DNA from: Fragum whitleyi
Taxonomy: Eukaryota; Mollusca; Bivalvia; Cardiida; Cardiidae
DNA: 64,000 nt
NCBI GenBank assembly: GCA_948146395.1
Contig: OX411549.1
Location: 22,204,990-22,268,989, forward strand
Direction of reading: 5' to 3'
Below, piece by piece: positions 49,001 to 63,756 of this stretch. The position numbers and the translations under genes were made by a program. The notes under the pieces were generated by a model. The model worked only from the letters and a program-made list of their open reading frames with translations. It was not told the origin of the DNA and ran no database searches. Within the stretch, counting starts at the first letter, position 1, and every line of letters begins with the position of its first letter.

Positions 49001-49476
49001 TGCGCGAGCCCAGGTCAGACCGCACAGCAGAAGGGTATGCGGTTCGCGCTTGAAAAGACCAAAACAGGCCCAAAGGCCTTGACTGTTGGCAACTTGGTAG
49101 GCAGTTTTCTACCCCTTTGCCTTGACCCATCGACCCGAAACTCGGAGTGTTGCAGGTTCGGGTGGTCCCCTGGTCACTCGCGCGAGCCCAGGTGAGATCG
49201 CTCAGCCCAAGGGTACGCGGTTCACTGCTGAAAAACCCTAACATACCCAAAGGCCTTGACTGTTGGCAACTTGGTAGGCAGTTTTCTACCCCTTTGCCTT
49301 GACCCATCGACCCGAAACTCGGAGCGTTGCAGGTTCAGATGGTCCCCCGGTCACTCGCGCGAGCCCAGGTCAGGCAGCACAGCAGAAAGGTATGCGGTTC
49401 GCGTTTGAAAAGACCAAAACAAGCCCAATTACTTCACTTTTGGGCCACTTGGTACGCAGTTTTTCTACCCCTTAGG
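46080..49476 (+). repeat. Second copy of the segmental duplication (HOR units 69-73)
   Basis: Unit 69 (677 bp) carries both the 3-bp deletion near 46313 and A at 46412, which in the first copy sit in two adjacent units (53 and 54). Then follow G at 47145, T at 47776 and C at 48992, each exactly 9,340 bp after its partner. The first two markers are 10,700 and 10,020 bp from their partners, that is two and one extra 680-bp units, so two single-unit losses (here) or gains (in the first copy) are needed. Private changes include A near 47215, A near 47477 and A near 48292. Confidence 0.8.
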
Positions 49477-52400
49477 CTTGACCTATCGACCCGGAACTCT
49501 GGGCATTGCAGGTTGGGGTGGTCCCCTGGTCTGTCGCGCGAGCCCAGACCAGACCGCACGCCCGGAGCCAATGCTCTATGCCGCCCAAATTGGCATACCT
49601 GGCCAAACGGGTCGACCTTGACCTTGACTGATCGACCCGAAACTCGGAGCGTTGCAGGTTCAGGTGGTCCCGTGGTCGCATGCGCGAGCCCAGGTCAGAC
49701 CGCACAGCAGAAGGGTATGCGGTTCGCGCTTGAAAAGACCAAAACAGGCCCAAAGGCCTTGACTGTTGGCAACTTGGTAGGCAGTTTTCTACCCCTTTGC
49801 CTTGACCCATCGACCCGAAACTCGGAGTGTTGCAGGTTCGGGTGGTCCCCTGGTCACTCGCGCGAGCCCAGGTCAGATCGCTCAGCCCAAGGGTACGCGG
49901 TTCACTGCTGAAAAACCCTAACATACCCAAAGGCCTTGACTGTTGGCAACTTGGTAGGCAGTTTTCTACCCCTTTGCCTTGACCCATCGACCCGAAACTC
50001 GGAGCGTTGCAGGTTCAGATGGTCCCCCGGTCACTCGCGCGAGCCCAGGTCAGGCAGCACAGCAGAAAGGTATGCGGTTCGCGTTTGAAAAGACCAAAAC
50101 AAGCCCAATTACTTCACTTTTGGGCCACTTGGTACGCAGTTTTTCTACCCCTTAGGCTTGACCTATCGACCCGGAACTCTGGGCATTGCAGGTTGGGGTG
50201 GTCCCCTGGTCTGTCGCGCGAGCCCAGACCAGACCGCACGCCCGGAGCCAATGCTCTATGCCGCCCAAATTGGCATACCTGGCCAAACGGGTCGACCTTG
50301 ACCTTGACTGATCGACCCGAAAGTCGGAGCGTTGCAGGTTCAGGTGGTCCCGTGGTCGCATGCGCGAGCCCAGGTCAGACCGCACAGCAGAAGGGTATGC
50401 GGTTCGCGCTTGAAAAGACCAAAACAGGCCCAAAGGCCTTGACTGTTGGCAACTTGGTAGGCAGTTTTCTACCCCTTTGCCTTGACCCATCGACCCGAAA
50501 CTCGGAGTGTTGCAGGTTCGGGTGGTCCCCTGGTCACTCGCGCGAGCCCAGGTCAGATCGCTCAGCCCAAGGGTACGCGGTTCACTGCTGAAAAACCCTA
50601 ACATACCCAAAGGCCTTGACTGTTGGCAACTTGGTAGGCAGTTTTCTACCCCTTTGCCTTGACCCATCGACCCGAAACTCGGAGCGTTGCAGGTTCAGAT
50701 GGTCCCCCGGTCACTCGCGCGAGCCCAGGTCAGGCAGCACAGCAGAAAGGTATGCGGTTCGCGTTTGAAAAGACCAAAACAAGCCCAATTACTTCACTTT
50801 TGGGCCACTTGGTACGCAGTTTTTCTACCCCTTAGGCTTGACCTATCGACCCGGAACTCTGGGCATTGCAGGTTGGGGTGGTCCCCTGGTCTGTCGCGCG
50901 AGCCCAGACCAGACCGCACGCCCGGAGCCAATGCTCTATGCCGCCCAAATTGGCATACCTGGCCAAACGGGTCGACCTTGACCTTGACTGATCGACCCGA
51001 AACTCGGAGCGTTGCAGGTTCAGGTGGTCCCGTGGTCGCATGCGCGAGCCCAGGTCAGACCGCACAGCAGAAGGGTATGCGGTTCGCGCTTGAAAAGACC
51101 AAAACAGGCCCAAAGGCCTTGACTGTTGGCAACTTGGTAGGCAGTTTTCTACCCCTTTGCCTTGACCCATCGACCCGAAACTCGGAGTGTTGCAGGTTCG
51201 GGTGGTCCCCTGGTCACTCGCGCGAGCCCAGGTCAGATCGCTCAGCCCAAGGGTACGCGGTTCACTGCTGAAAAACCCTAACATACCCAAAGGCCTTGAC
51301 TGTTGGCAACTTGGTAGGCAGTTTTCTACCCCTTTGCCTTGACCCATCGACCCGAAACTCGGAGCGTTGCAGGTTCAGATGGTCCCCCGGTCACTTGCGC
51401 GAGCCCAGGTCAGGCAGCACAGCAGAAAGGTATGCGGTTCGCGTTTGAAAAGACCAAAACAAGCCCAATTACTTCACTTTTGGGCCACTTGGTACGCAGT
51501 TTTTCTACCCCTTAGGCTTGACCTATCGACCCGGAACTCTGGGCATTGCAGGTTGGGGTGGTCCCCTGGTCTGTCGCGCGAGCCCAGACCAGACCGCACG
51601 CCCGGAGCCAATGCTCTATGCCGCCCAAATTGGCATACCTGGCCAAACGGGTCGACCTTGACCTTGACTGATCGACCCGAAACTCGGAGCGTTGCAGGTT
51701 CAGGTGGTCCCGTGGTCGCATGCGCGAGCCCAGGTCAGACCGCACAGCAGAAGGGTATGCGGTTCGCGCTTGAAAAGACCAAAACAGGCCCAAAGGCCTT
51801 GACTGTTGGCAACTTGGTAGGCAGTTTTCTACCCCTTTGCCTTGACCCATCGACCCGAAACTCGGAGTGTTGCAGGTTCGGGTGGTCCCCTGGTCACTCG
51901 CGCGAGCCCAGGTCAGATCGCTCAGCCCAAGGGTACGCGGTTCACTGCTGAAAAACCCTAACATACCCAAAGGCCTTGACTGTTGGCAACTTGGTAGGCA
52001 GTTTTCTACCCCTTTGCCTTGACCCATCGACCCGAAACTCGGAGCGTTGCAGGTTCAGATGGTCCCCCGGTCACTCGCGCGAGCCCAGGTCAGGCAGCAC
52101 AGCAGAAAGGTATGCGGTTCGCGTTTGAAAAGACCAAAACAAGCCCAATTACTTCACTTTTGGGCCACTTGGTACGCAGTTTTTCTACCCCTTAGGCTTG
52201 ACCTATCGACCCGGAACTCTGGGCATTGCAGGTTGGGGTGGTCCCCTGGTCTGTCGCGCGAGCCCAGACCAGACCGCACGCCCGGAGCCAATGCTCTATG
52301 CCGCCCAAATTGGCATACCTGGCCAAACGGGTCGACCTTGACCTTGACTGATCGACCCGAAACTCGGAGCGTTGCAGGTTCAGGTGGTCCCGTGGTCGCA

Positions 52401-55400
52401 TGCGCGAGCCCAGGTCAGACCGCACAGCAGAAGGGTATGCGGTTCGCGCTTGAAAAGACCAAAACAGGCCCAAAGGCCTTGACTGTTGGCAACTTGGTAG
52501 GCAGTTTTCTACCCCTTTGCCTTGACCCATCGACCCGAAACTCGGAGTGTTGCAGGTTCGGGTGGTCCCCTGGTCACTCGCGCGAGCCCAGGTCAGATCG
52601 CTCAGCCCAAGGGTACGCGGTTCACTGCTGAAAAACCCTAACATACCCAAAGGCCTTGACTGTTGGCAACTTGGTAGGCAGTTTTCTACCCCTTTGCCTT
52701 GACCCATCGACCCGAAACTCGGAGCGTTGCAGGTTCAGATGGTCCCCCGGTCACTCGCGCGAGCCCAGGTCAGGCAGCACAGCAGAAAGGTATGCGGTTC
52801 GCGTTTGAAAAGACCAAAACAAGCCCAATTACTTCACTTTTGGGCCACTTGGTACGCAGTTTTTCTACCCCTTAGGCTTGACCTATCGACCCGGAACTCT
52901 GGGCATTGCAGGTTGGGGTGGTCCCCTGGTCTGTCGCTCGAGCCCAGACCAGACCGCACGCCCGGAGCCAATGCTCTATGCCGCCCAAATTGGCATACCT
53001 GGCCAAACGGGTCGACCTTGACCTTGACTGATCGACCCGAAACTCGGAGCGTTGCAGGTTCAGGTGGTCCCGTGGTCGCATGCGCGAGCCCAGGTCAGAC
53101 CGCACAGCAGAAGGGTATGCGGTTCGCGCTTGAAAAGACCAAAACAGGCCCAAAGGCCTTGACTGTTGGCAACTTGGTAGGCAGTTTTCTACCCCTTTGC
53201 CTTGACCCATCGACCCGAAACTCGGAGTGTTGCAGGTTCAGGTGGTCCCCTGGTCACTCGCGCGAGCCCAGGTCAGATTGCTCAGCCCAAGGGTACGCGG
53301 TTCACTGCTGAAAAACCCTAACATACCCAAAGGCCTTGACTGTTGGCAACTTGGTAGGCAGTTTTCTACCCCTTTGCCTTGACCCATCGACCCGAAACTC
53401 GGAGCGTTGCAGGTTCAGATGGTCCCCCGGTCACTCGCGCGAGCCCAGGTCAGGCAGCACAGCAGAAAGGTATGCGGTTCGCGTTTGAAAAGACCAAAAC
53501 AAGCCCAATTACTTCACTTTTGGGCCACTTGGTACGCAGTTTTTCTACCCCTTAGGCTTGACCTATCGACCCGGAACTCTGGGCATTGCAGGTTGGGGTG
53601 GTCCCCTGGTCTGTCGCGCGAGCCCAGACCAGACCGCACGCCCGAAGCCAATGCTCTATGCCGCCCAAATTGGCATACCTGGCCAAACGGGTCGACCTTG
53701 ACCTTGACTGATCGACCCGAAACTCGGAGCGTTGCAGGTTCAGGTGGTCCCGTGGTCGCATGCGCGAGCCCAGGTCAGACCGCACAGCAGAAGGGTATGC
53801 GGTTCGCGCTTGAAAAGACCAAAACAGGCCCAAAGGCCTTGACTGTTGGCAACTTGGTAGGCAGTTTTCTACCCCTTTGCCTTGACCCATCGACCCGAAA
53901 CTCGGAGTGTTGCAGGTTCGGGTGGTTCCCTGGTCACTCGCGCGAGCCCAGGTCAGATCGCTCAGCCCAAGGGTACGCGGTTCACTGCTGAAAAACCCTA
54001 ACATACCCAAAGGCCTTGACTGTTGGCAACTTGGTAGGCAGTTTTCTACCCCTTTGCCTTGACCCATCGACCCGAAACTCGGAGCGTTGCAGGTTCAGAT
54101 GGTCCCCCGGTCACTCGCGCGAGCCCAGGTCAGGCAGCACAGCAGAAAGGTATGCGGTTCGCGTTTGAAAAGACCAAAACAAGCCCAATTACTTCACTTT
54201 TGGGCCACTTGGTACGCAGTTTTTCTACCCCTTAGGCTTGACCTATCGACCCGGAACTCTGGGCATTGCAGGTTGGGGTGGTCCCCTGGTCTGTCGCGCG
54301 AGCCCAGACCAGACCGCACGCCCGGAGCCAATGCTCTATGCCGCCCAAATTGGCATACCTGGCCAAACGGGTCGACCTTGACCTTGACTGATCGACCCGA
54401 AACTCGGAGCGTTGCAGGTTCAGGTGGTCCCGTGGTCGCATGCGCGAGCCCAGGTCAGACCGCACAGCAGAAGGGTATGCGGTTCGCGCTTGAAAAGACC
54501 AAAACAGGCCCAAAGGCCTTGACTGTTGGCAACTTGGTAGGCAGTTTTCTACCCCTTTGCCTTGACCCATCGACCCGAAACTCGGAGTGTTGCAGGTTCG
54601 GGTGGTCCCCTGGTCACTCGCGCGAGCCCAGGTCAGATCGCTCAGCCCAAGGGTACGTGGTTCACTGCTGAAAAACCCTAACATACCCAAAGGCCTTGAC
54701 TGTTGGCAACTTGGTAGGCAGTTTTCTACCCCTTTGCCTTGACCCATCGACCCGAAACTCGGAGCGTTGCAGGTTCAGATGGTCCCCCGGTCACTCGCGC
54801 GAGCCCAGGTCAGGCAGCACAGCAGAAAGGTATGCGGTTCGCGTTTGAAAAGACCAAAACAAGCCCAATTACTTCACTTTTGGGCCACTTGGTACGCAGT
54901 TTTTCTACCCCTTAGGCTTGACCTATCGACCCGGAACTCTGGGCATTGCAGGTTGGGGTGGTCCCCTGGTCTGTCGCGCGAGCCCAGACCAGACCGCACG
55001 CCCGGAGCCAATGCTCTATGCCGCCCAAATTGGCATACCTGGCCAAACGGGTCGACCTTGACCTTGACTGATCGACCCGAAACTCGGAGCGTTGCAGGTT
55101 CAGGTGGTCCCGTGGTCGCATGCGCGAGCCCAGGTCAGACCGCACAGCAGAAGGGTATGCGGTTCGCGCTTGAAAAGACCAAAACAGGCCCAAAGGCCTT
55201 GACTGTTGGCAACTTGGTAGGCAGTTTTCTACCCCTTTGCCTTGACCCATCGACCCGAAACTCGGAGTGTTGCAGGTTCGGGTGGTCCCCTGGTCACTCG
55301 CGCGAGCCCAGGTCAGATCGCTCAGCCCAAGGGTACGCGGTTCACTGCTGAAAAACCCTAACATACCCAAAGGCCTTGACTGTTGGCAACTTGGTAGGCA

Positions 55401-58400
55401 GTTTTCTACCCCTTTGCCTTGACCCATCGACCCGAAACTCGGAGCGTTGCAGGTTCAGATGGTCCCCCGGTCACTCGCGCGAGCCCAGGTCAGGCAGCAC
55501 AGCAGAAAGGTATGCGGTTCGCGTTTGAAAAGACCAAAACAAGCCCAATTACTTCACTTTTGGGCCACTTGGTACGCAGTTTTTCTACCCCTTAGGCTTG
55601 ACCTATAGACCCGGAACTCTGGGCATTGCAGGTTGGGGTGGTCCCCTGGTCTGTCGCGCGAGCCCAGACCAGACCGCACGCCCGGAGCCAATGCTCTATG
55701 CCGCCCAAATTGGCATACCTGGCCAAACGGGTCGACCTTGACCTTGACTGATCGACCCGAAACTCGGAGCGTTGCAGGTTCAGGTGGTCCCGTGGTCGCA
55801 TGCGCGAGCCCAGGTCAGACCGCACAGCAGAAGGGTATGCGGTTCGCGCTTGAAAAGACCAAAACAGGCCCAAAGGCCTTGACTGTTGGCAACTTGGTAG
55901 GCAGTTTTCTACCCCTTTGCCTTGACCCATCGACCCGAAACTCGGAGTGTTGCAGGTTCGGGTGGTCCCCTGGTCACTCGCGCGAGCCCAGGTCAGATCG
56001 CTCAGCCCAAGGGTACGCGGTTCACTGCTGAAAAACCCTAACATACCCAAAGGCCTTGACTGTTGGCAACTTGGTAGGCAGTTTTCTACCCCTTTGCCTT
56101 GACCCATCGACCCGAAACTCGGAGCGTTGCAGGTTCAGATGGTCCCCCGGTCACTCGCGCGAGCCCAGGTCAGGCAGCACAGCAGAAAGGTATGCGGTTC
56201 GCGTTTGAAAAGACCAAAACAAGCCCAATTACTTCACTTTTGGGCCACTTGGTACGCAGTTTTTCTACCCCTTAGGCTTGACCTATCGACCCGGAACTCT
56301 GGGCATTGCAGGTTGGGGTGGTCCCCTGGTCTGTCGCGCGAGCCCAGACCAGACCGCACGCCCGGAGCCAATGCTCTATGCCGCCCAAATTGGCATACCT
56401 GGCCAAACGGGTCGACCTTGACCTTGACTGATCGACCCGAAACTCGGAGCGTTGCAGGTTCAGGTGGTCCCGTGGTCGCATGCGCGAGCCCAGGTCAGAC
56501 CGCACAGCAGAAGGGTATGCGGTTCGCGCTTGAAAAGACCAAAACAGGCCCAAAGGCCTTGACTGTTGGCAACTTGGTAGGCAGTTTTCTACCCCTTTGC
56601 CTTGACCCATCGACCCGAAACTCGGAGTGTTGCAGGTTCGGGTGGTCCCCTGGTCACTCGCGCGAGCCCAGGTCAGATCGCTCAGCCCAAGGGTACGCGG
56701 TTCACTGCTGAAAAACCCTAACATACCCAAAGGCCTTGACTGTTGGCAACTTTGTAGGCAGTTTTCTACCCCTTTGCCTTGACCCATCGACCCGAAACTC
56801 GGAGCGTTGCAGGTTCAGATGGTCCCCCGGTCACTCGCGCGAGCCCAGGTCAGGCAGCACAGCAGAAAGGTATGCGGTTCGCGTTTGAAAAGACCAAAAC
56901 AAGCCCAATTACTTCACTTTTGGGCCACTTGGTACGCAGTTTTTCTACCCCTTAGGTTTTACCTATCGACCCGGAACTCTGGGCATTGCAGGTTGGGGTG
57001 GTCCCCTGGTCTGTCGCGCGAGCCCAGACCAGACCGCACGCCCGGAGCCAATGCTCTATGCCGCCCAAATTGGCATACCTGGCCAAACGGGTCGACCTTG
57101 ACCTTGACTGATCGACCCGAAACTCGGAGCGTTGCAGGTTCAGGTGGTCCCGTGGTCGCATGCGCGAGCCCAGGTCAGACCGCACAGCAGAAGGGTATGC
57201 GGTTCACGCTTGAAAAGACCAAAACAGGCCCAAAGGCCTTGACTGTTGGCAACTTGGTAGGCAGTTTTCTACCCCTTTGCCTTGACCCATCGACCCGAAA
57301 CTCGGAGTGTTGCAGGTTCGGGTGGTCCCCTGGTCACTCGCGCGAGCCCAGGTCAGATCGCTCAGCCCAAGGGTACGCGGTTCACTGCTGAAAAACCCTA
57401 ACATACCCAAAGGCCTTGACTGTTGGCAACTTGGTAGGCAGTTTTCTACCCCTTTGCCTTGACCCATCGACCCGAAACTCGGAGCGTTGCAGGTTCAGAT
57501 GGTCCCCCGGTCACTCGCGCGAGCCCAGGTCAGGCAGCACAGCAGAAAGGTATGCGGTTCGCGTTTGAAAAGACCAAAACAAGCCCAATTACTTCACTTT
57601 TGGGCCACTTGGTACGCAGTTTTTCTACCCCTTAGGCTTGACCTATCGACTCGGAACTCTGGGCATTGCAGGTTGGGGTGGTCCCCTGGTCTGTCGCGCG
57701 AGCCCAGACCAGACCGCACGCCCGGAGCCAATGCTCTATGCCGCCCAAATTGGCATACCTGGCCAAACGGGTCGACCTTGACCTTGACTGATCGACCCGA
57801 AACTCGGAGCGTTGCAGGTTCAGGTGGTCCCGTGGTCGCATGCGCGAGCCCAGGTCAGACCGCACAGCAGAAGGGTATGCGGTTCGCGCTTGAAAAGACC
57901 AAAACAGGCCCAAAGGCCTTGACTGTTGGCAACTTGGTAGGCAGTTTTCTACCCCTTTGCCTTGACCCATCGACCCGAAACTCGGAGTGTTGCAGGTTCG
58001 GGTGGTCCCCTGGTCACTCGCGCGAGCCCAGGTCAGATCGCTCAGCCCAAGGGTACGCGGTTCACTGCTGAAAAACCCTAACATACCCAAAGGCCTTGAC
58101 TGTTGGCAACTTGGTAGGCAGTTTTCTACCCCTTTGCCTTGACCCATCGACCCGAAACTCGGAGCGTTGCAGGTTCAGATGGTCCCCCGGTCACTCGCGC
58201 GAGCCCAGGTCAGGCAGCACAGCAGAAAGGTATGCGGTTCGCGTTTGAAAAGACCAAAACAAGCCCAATTACTTCACTTTTGGGCCACTTGGTACGCAGT
58301 TTTTCTACCCCTTAGGCTTGACCTATCGACCCGGAACTCTGGGCATTGCAGGTTGGGGTGGTCCCCTGGTCTGTCGCGCGAGCCCAGACCAGACCGCACG

Positions 58401-61400
58401 CCCGGAGCCAATGCTCTATGCCGCCCAAATTGGCATACCTGGCCAAACGGGTCGACCTTGACCTTGACTGATCGACCCGAAACTCGGAGCGTTGCAGGTT
58501 CAGGTGGTCCCGTGGTCGCATGCGCGAGCCCAGGTCAGACCGCACAGCAGAAGGGTATGCGGTTCGCGCTTGAAAAGACCAAAACAGGCCCAAAGGCCTT
58601 GACTGTTGGCAACTTGGTAGGCAGTTTTCTACCCCTTTGCCTTGACCCATCGACCCGAAACTCGGAGTGTTGCAGGTTCGGGTGGTCCCCTGGTCACTCG
58701 CGCGAGCCCAGGTCAGATCGCTCAGCCCAAGGGTACGCGGTTCACTGCTGAAAAACCCTAACATACCCAAAGGCCTTGACTGTTGGCAACTTGGTAGGCA
58801 GTTTTCTACCCCTTTGCCTTGACCCATCGACCCGAAACTCGGAGCGTTGCAGGTTCAGATGGTCCCCCGGTCACTCGCGCGAGCCCAGGTCAGGCAGCAC
58901 AGCAGAAAGGTATGCGGTTCGCGTTTGAAAAGACCAAAACAAGCCCAATTACTTCACTTTTGGGCCACTTGGTACGCAGTTTTTCTACCCCTTAGGCTTG
59001 ACCTATCGACCCGGAACTCTGGGCATTGCAGGTTGGGGTGGTCCCCTGGTCTGTCGCGCGAGCCCAGACCAGACCGCACGCCCGGAGCCAATGCTCTATG
59101 CCAACCAAATTGGCATACCTGGCCAAACGGGTCGACCTTGACCTTGACTGATCGACCCGAAACTCGGAGCGTTGCAGGTTCAGGTGGTCCCGTGGTCGCA
59201 TGCGCGAGCCCAGGTCAGACCGCACAGCAGAAGGGTATGCGGTTCGCGCTTGAAAAGACCAAAACAGGCCCAAAGGCCTTGACTGTTGGCAACTTGGTAG
59301 GCAGTTTTCTACCCCTTTGCCTTGACCTATCGACCCGAAACTCGGAGTGTTGCAGGTTCGGGTGGTCCCCTGGTCACTCGCGCGAGCCCAGGTCAGATCG
59401 CTCAGCCCAAGGGTACGCGGTTCACTGCTGAAAAACCCTAACATACCCAAAGGCCTTGACTGTTGGCAACTTGGTAGGCAGTTTTCTACCCCTTTGCCTT
59501 GACCCATCGACCCGAAACTCGGAGCGTTGCAGGTTCAGATGGCCCCCCGGTCACTCGAGCGAGCCCAGGTCAGGCAGCACAGCAGAAAGGTATGCGGTTC
59601 GCGTTTGAAAAGACCAAAACAAGCCCAATTACTTCACTTTTGGGCCACTTGGTACGCAGTTTTTCTACCCCTTAGGCTTGACCTATCGACCCGGAACTCT
59701 GGGCATTGCAGGTTGGGGTGGTCCCCTGGTCTGTCGCGCGAGCCCAGACCAGACCGCACGCCCGGAGCCAATGCTCTATGCCGCCCAAATTGGCATACCT
59801 GGCCAAACGGGTCGACCTTGACCTTGACTGATCGACCCGAAACTCGGAGCGTTGCAGGTTCAGGTGGTCCCGTGGTCGCATGCGCGAGCCCAGGTCAGAC
59901 CGCACAGCAGAAGGGTATGCGGTTCGCGCTTGAAAAGACCAAAACAGGCCCAAAGGCCTTGACTGTTGGCAACTTGGTAGGCAGTTTTCTACCCCTTTGC
60001 CTTGACCCATCGACCCGAAACTCGGAGTGTTGCAGGTTCGGGTGGTCCCCTGGTCACTCGCGCGAGCCCAGGTCAGATCGCTCAGCCCAAGGGTACGCGG
60101 TTCACTGCTGAAAAACCCTAACATACCCAAAGGCCTTGACTGTTGGCAACTTGGTAGGCAGTTTTCTACCCCTTTGCCTTGACCCATCGACCCGAAACTC
60201 GGAGCGTTGCAGGTTCAGATGGTCCCCCGGTCACTCGCGCGAGCCCAGGTCAGGCAGCACAGCAGAAAGGTATGCGGTTCGCGTTTGAAAAGACCAAAAC
60301 AAGCCCAATTACTTCACTTTTGGGCCACTTGGTACGCAGTTTTTCTACCCCTTAGGCTTGACCTATCGACCCGGAACTCTGGGCATTGCAGGTTGGGGTG
60401 GTCCCCTGGTCTGTCGCGCGAGCCCAGACCAGACCGCACGCCCGGAGCCAATGCTCTATGCCGCCCAAATTGGCATACCTGGCCAAACGGGTCGACCTTG
60501 ACCTTGACTGATCGACCCGAAACTCGGAGCGTTGCAGGTTCAGGTGGTCCCGTGGTCGCATGCGCGAGCCCAGGTCAGACCGCACAGCAGAAGGGTATGC
60601 GGTTCGCGCTTGAAAAGACCATAACAGGCCCAAAGGCCTTGACTGTTGGCAACTTGGTAGGCAGTTTTCTACCCCTTTGCCTTGACCCATCGACCCGAAA
60701 CTCGGAGTGTTGCAGGTTCGGGTGGTCCCCTGGTCACTCGCGCGAGCCCAGGTCAGATCGCTCAGCCCAAGGGTACGCGGTTCACTGCTGAAAAACCCTA
60801 ACATACCCAAAGGCCTTGACTGTTGGCAACTTGGTAGGCAGTTTTCTACCCCTTTGCCTTGACCCATCGACCCGAAACTCGGAGCGTTGCAGGTTCAGAT
60901 GGTCCCCCGGTCACTCGCGCGAGCCCAGGTCAGGCAGCACAGCAGAAAGGTATGCGGTTCGCGTTTGAAAAGACCAAAACAAGCCCAATTACTTCACTTT
61001 TGGGCCACTTGGTACGCAGTTTTTCTACCCCTTAGGCTTGACCTATCGACCCGGAACTCTGGGCATTGCAGGTTGGGGTGGTCCCCTGGTCTGTCGCGCG
61101 AGCCCAGACCAGACCGCACGCCCGGAGCCAATGCTCTATGCCGCCCAAATTGGCATACCTGGCCAAACGGGTCGACCTTGACCTTGACTGATCGACCCGA
61201 AACTCGGAGCGTTGCAGGTTCAGGTGGTCCCGTGGTCGCATGCGCGAGCCCAGGTCAGACCGCACAGCAGAAGGGTATGCGGTTCGCGCTTGAAAAGACC
61301 AAAACAGGCCCAAAGGCCTTGACTGTTGGCAACTTGGTAGGCAGTTTTCTACCCCTTTGCCTTGACCCATCGACCCGAAACTCGGAGTGTTGCAGGTTCG

Positions 61401-63756
61401 GGTGGTCCCCTGGTCACTCGCGCGAGCCCAGGTCAGATCGCTCAGCCCAAGGGTACGCGGTTCACTGCTGAAAAACCCTAACATACCCAAAGGCCTTGAC
61501 TGTTGGCAACTTGGTAGGCAGTTTTCTACCTCTTTGCCTTGACCCATCGACCCGAAACTCGGAGCGTTGCAGGTTCAGATGGTCCCCCGGTCACTCGCGC
61601 GAGCCCAGGTCAGGCAGCACAGCAGAAAGGTATGCGGTTCGCGTTTGAAAAGACCAAAACAAGCCCAATTACTTCACTTTTGGGCCACTTGGTACGCAGT
61701 TTTTCTACCCCTTAGGCTTGACCTATCGACCCGGAACTCTGGGCATTGCAGGTTGGGGTGGTCCCCTGGTCTGTCGCGCGAGCCCAGACCAGACCGCACG
61801 CCCGGAGCCAATGCTCTATGCCGCCCAAATTGGCATACCTGGCCAAACGGGTCGACCTTGACCTTGACTGATCGACCCGAAACTCGGAGCGTTGCAGGTT
61901 CAGGTGGTCCCGTGGTCGCATGCGCGAGCCCAGGTCAGACCGCACAGCAGAAGGGTATGCGGTTCGCGCTTGAAAAGACCAAAACAGGCCCAAAGGCCTT
62001 GACTGTTGGCAACTTGGTAGGCAGTTTTCTACCCCTTTGCCTTGACCCATCGACCCGAAACTCGGAGTGTTGCAGGTTCGGGTGGTCCCCTGGTCACTCG
62101 CGCGAGCCCAGGTCAGATCGCTCAGCCCAAGGGTACGCGGTTCACTGCTGAAAAACCCTAACATACCCAAAGGCCTTGACTGTTGGCAACTTGGTAGGCA
62201 GTTTTCTACCTCTTTGCCTTGACCCATCGACCCGAAACTCGGAGCGTTGCAGGTTCAGATGGTCCCCCGGTCACTCGCGCGAGCCCAGGTCAGGCAGCAC
62301 AGCAGAAAGGTATGCGGTTCGCGTTTGAAAAGACCAAAACAAGCCCAATTACTTCACTTTTGGGCCACTTGGTACGCAGTTTTTCTACCCCTTAGGCTTG
62401 ACCTATCGACCCGGAACTCTGGGCATTGCAGGTTGGGGTGGTCCCCTCGTCTGTCGCGCGAGCCCAGACCAGACCGCACGCCCGGAGCCAATGCTCTATG
62501 CCGCCCAAATTGGCATACCTGGCCAAACGGGTCGACCTTGACCTTGACTGATCGACCCGAAACTCGGAGCGTTGCAGGTTCAGGTGGTCCCGTGGTCGCA
62601 TGCGCGAGCCCAGGTCAGACCGCACAGCAGAAGGGTATGCGGTTCGCGCTTGAAAAGACCAAAACAGGCCCAAAGGCCTTGACTGTTGGCAACTTGGTAG
62701 GCAGTTTTCTACCCCTTTGCCTTGACCCATCGACCCGAAACTCGGAGTGTTGCAGGTTCAGGTGGTCCCCTGGTCACTCGCGCGAGCCCAGGTCAGATCG
62801 CTCAGCCCAAGGGTACGCGGTTCACTGCTGAAAAACCCTAACATACCCAAAGGCCTTGACTGTTGGCAACTTGGTAGGCAGTTTTCTACCCCTTTGCCTT
62901 GACCCATCGACCCGAAACTCGGAGCGTTGCAGGTTCAGATGGTCCCCCGGTCACTCGCGCGAGCCCAGGTCAGGCAGCACAGCAGAAAGGTATGCGGTTC
63001 GCGTTTGAAAAGACCAAAACAAGCCCAATTACTTCACTTTTGGGCCACTTGGTACGCAGTTTTTCTACCCCTTAGGCTTGACCTATCGACCCGGAACTCT
63101 GGGCATTGCAGGTTGGGGTGGTCCCCTGGTCTGTCGCGCGAGCCCAGACCAGACCGCACGCCCGGAGCCAATGCTCTATGCCGCCCAAATTGGCATACCT
63201 GGCCAAACGGGTCGACCTTGACCTTGACTGATCGACCCGAAACTCGGAGCGTTGCAGGTTCAGGTGGTCCCGTGGTCGCATGCGCGAGCCCAGGTCAGAC
63301 CGCACAGCAGAAGGGTATGCGGTTCGCGCTTGAAAAGACCAAAACAGGCCCAAAGGCCTTGACTGTTGGCAACTTGGTAGGCAGTTTTCTACCCCTTTGC
63401 CTTGACCCATCGACCCGAAACTCGGAGTGTTGCAGGTTCGGGTGGTCCCCTGGTCACTCGCGCGAGCCCAGGTCAGATCGCTCAGCCCAAGGGTACGCGG
63501 TTCACTGCTGAAAAACCCTAACATACCCAAAGGCCTTGACTGTTGGCAACTTGGTAGGCAGTTTTCTACCCCTTTGCCTTGACCCATCGACCCGAAACTC
63601 GGAGCGTTGCAGGTTCAGATGGTCCCCCGGTCACTCGCGCGAGCCCAGGTCAGGCAGCACAGCAGAAAGGTATGCGGTTCGCGTTTGAAAAGACCAAAAC
63701 AAGCCCAATTACTTCACTTTTGGGCCACTTGGTACGCAGTTTTTCTACCCCTTAGG
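49477..63756 (+). repeat. HOR units 74-94 (21 full 680-bp copies, highly uniform)
   Basis: This stretch has about 25 differences from consensus by eye over 14.3 kb, near one per unit, and no length change. Shared changes: A at 53240 and 62760 (14 units apart), T at 61531 and 62211 (adjacent units), C at 62448 and, in the following partial unit, 63808 (two units apart). Paired changes at 56957/56960 and 59103/59104 are private. Confidence 0.94.

Noticed and set aside
24..63756. CRISPR-like regular spacing
   Set aside because: Repeat units are 680 bp and contiguous, with no short repeats separated by unique spacers.
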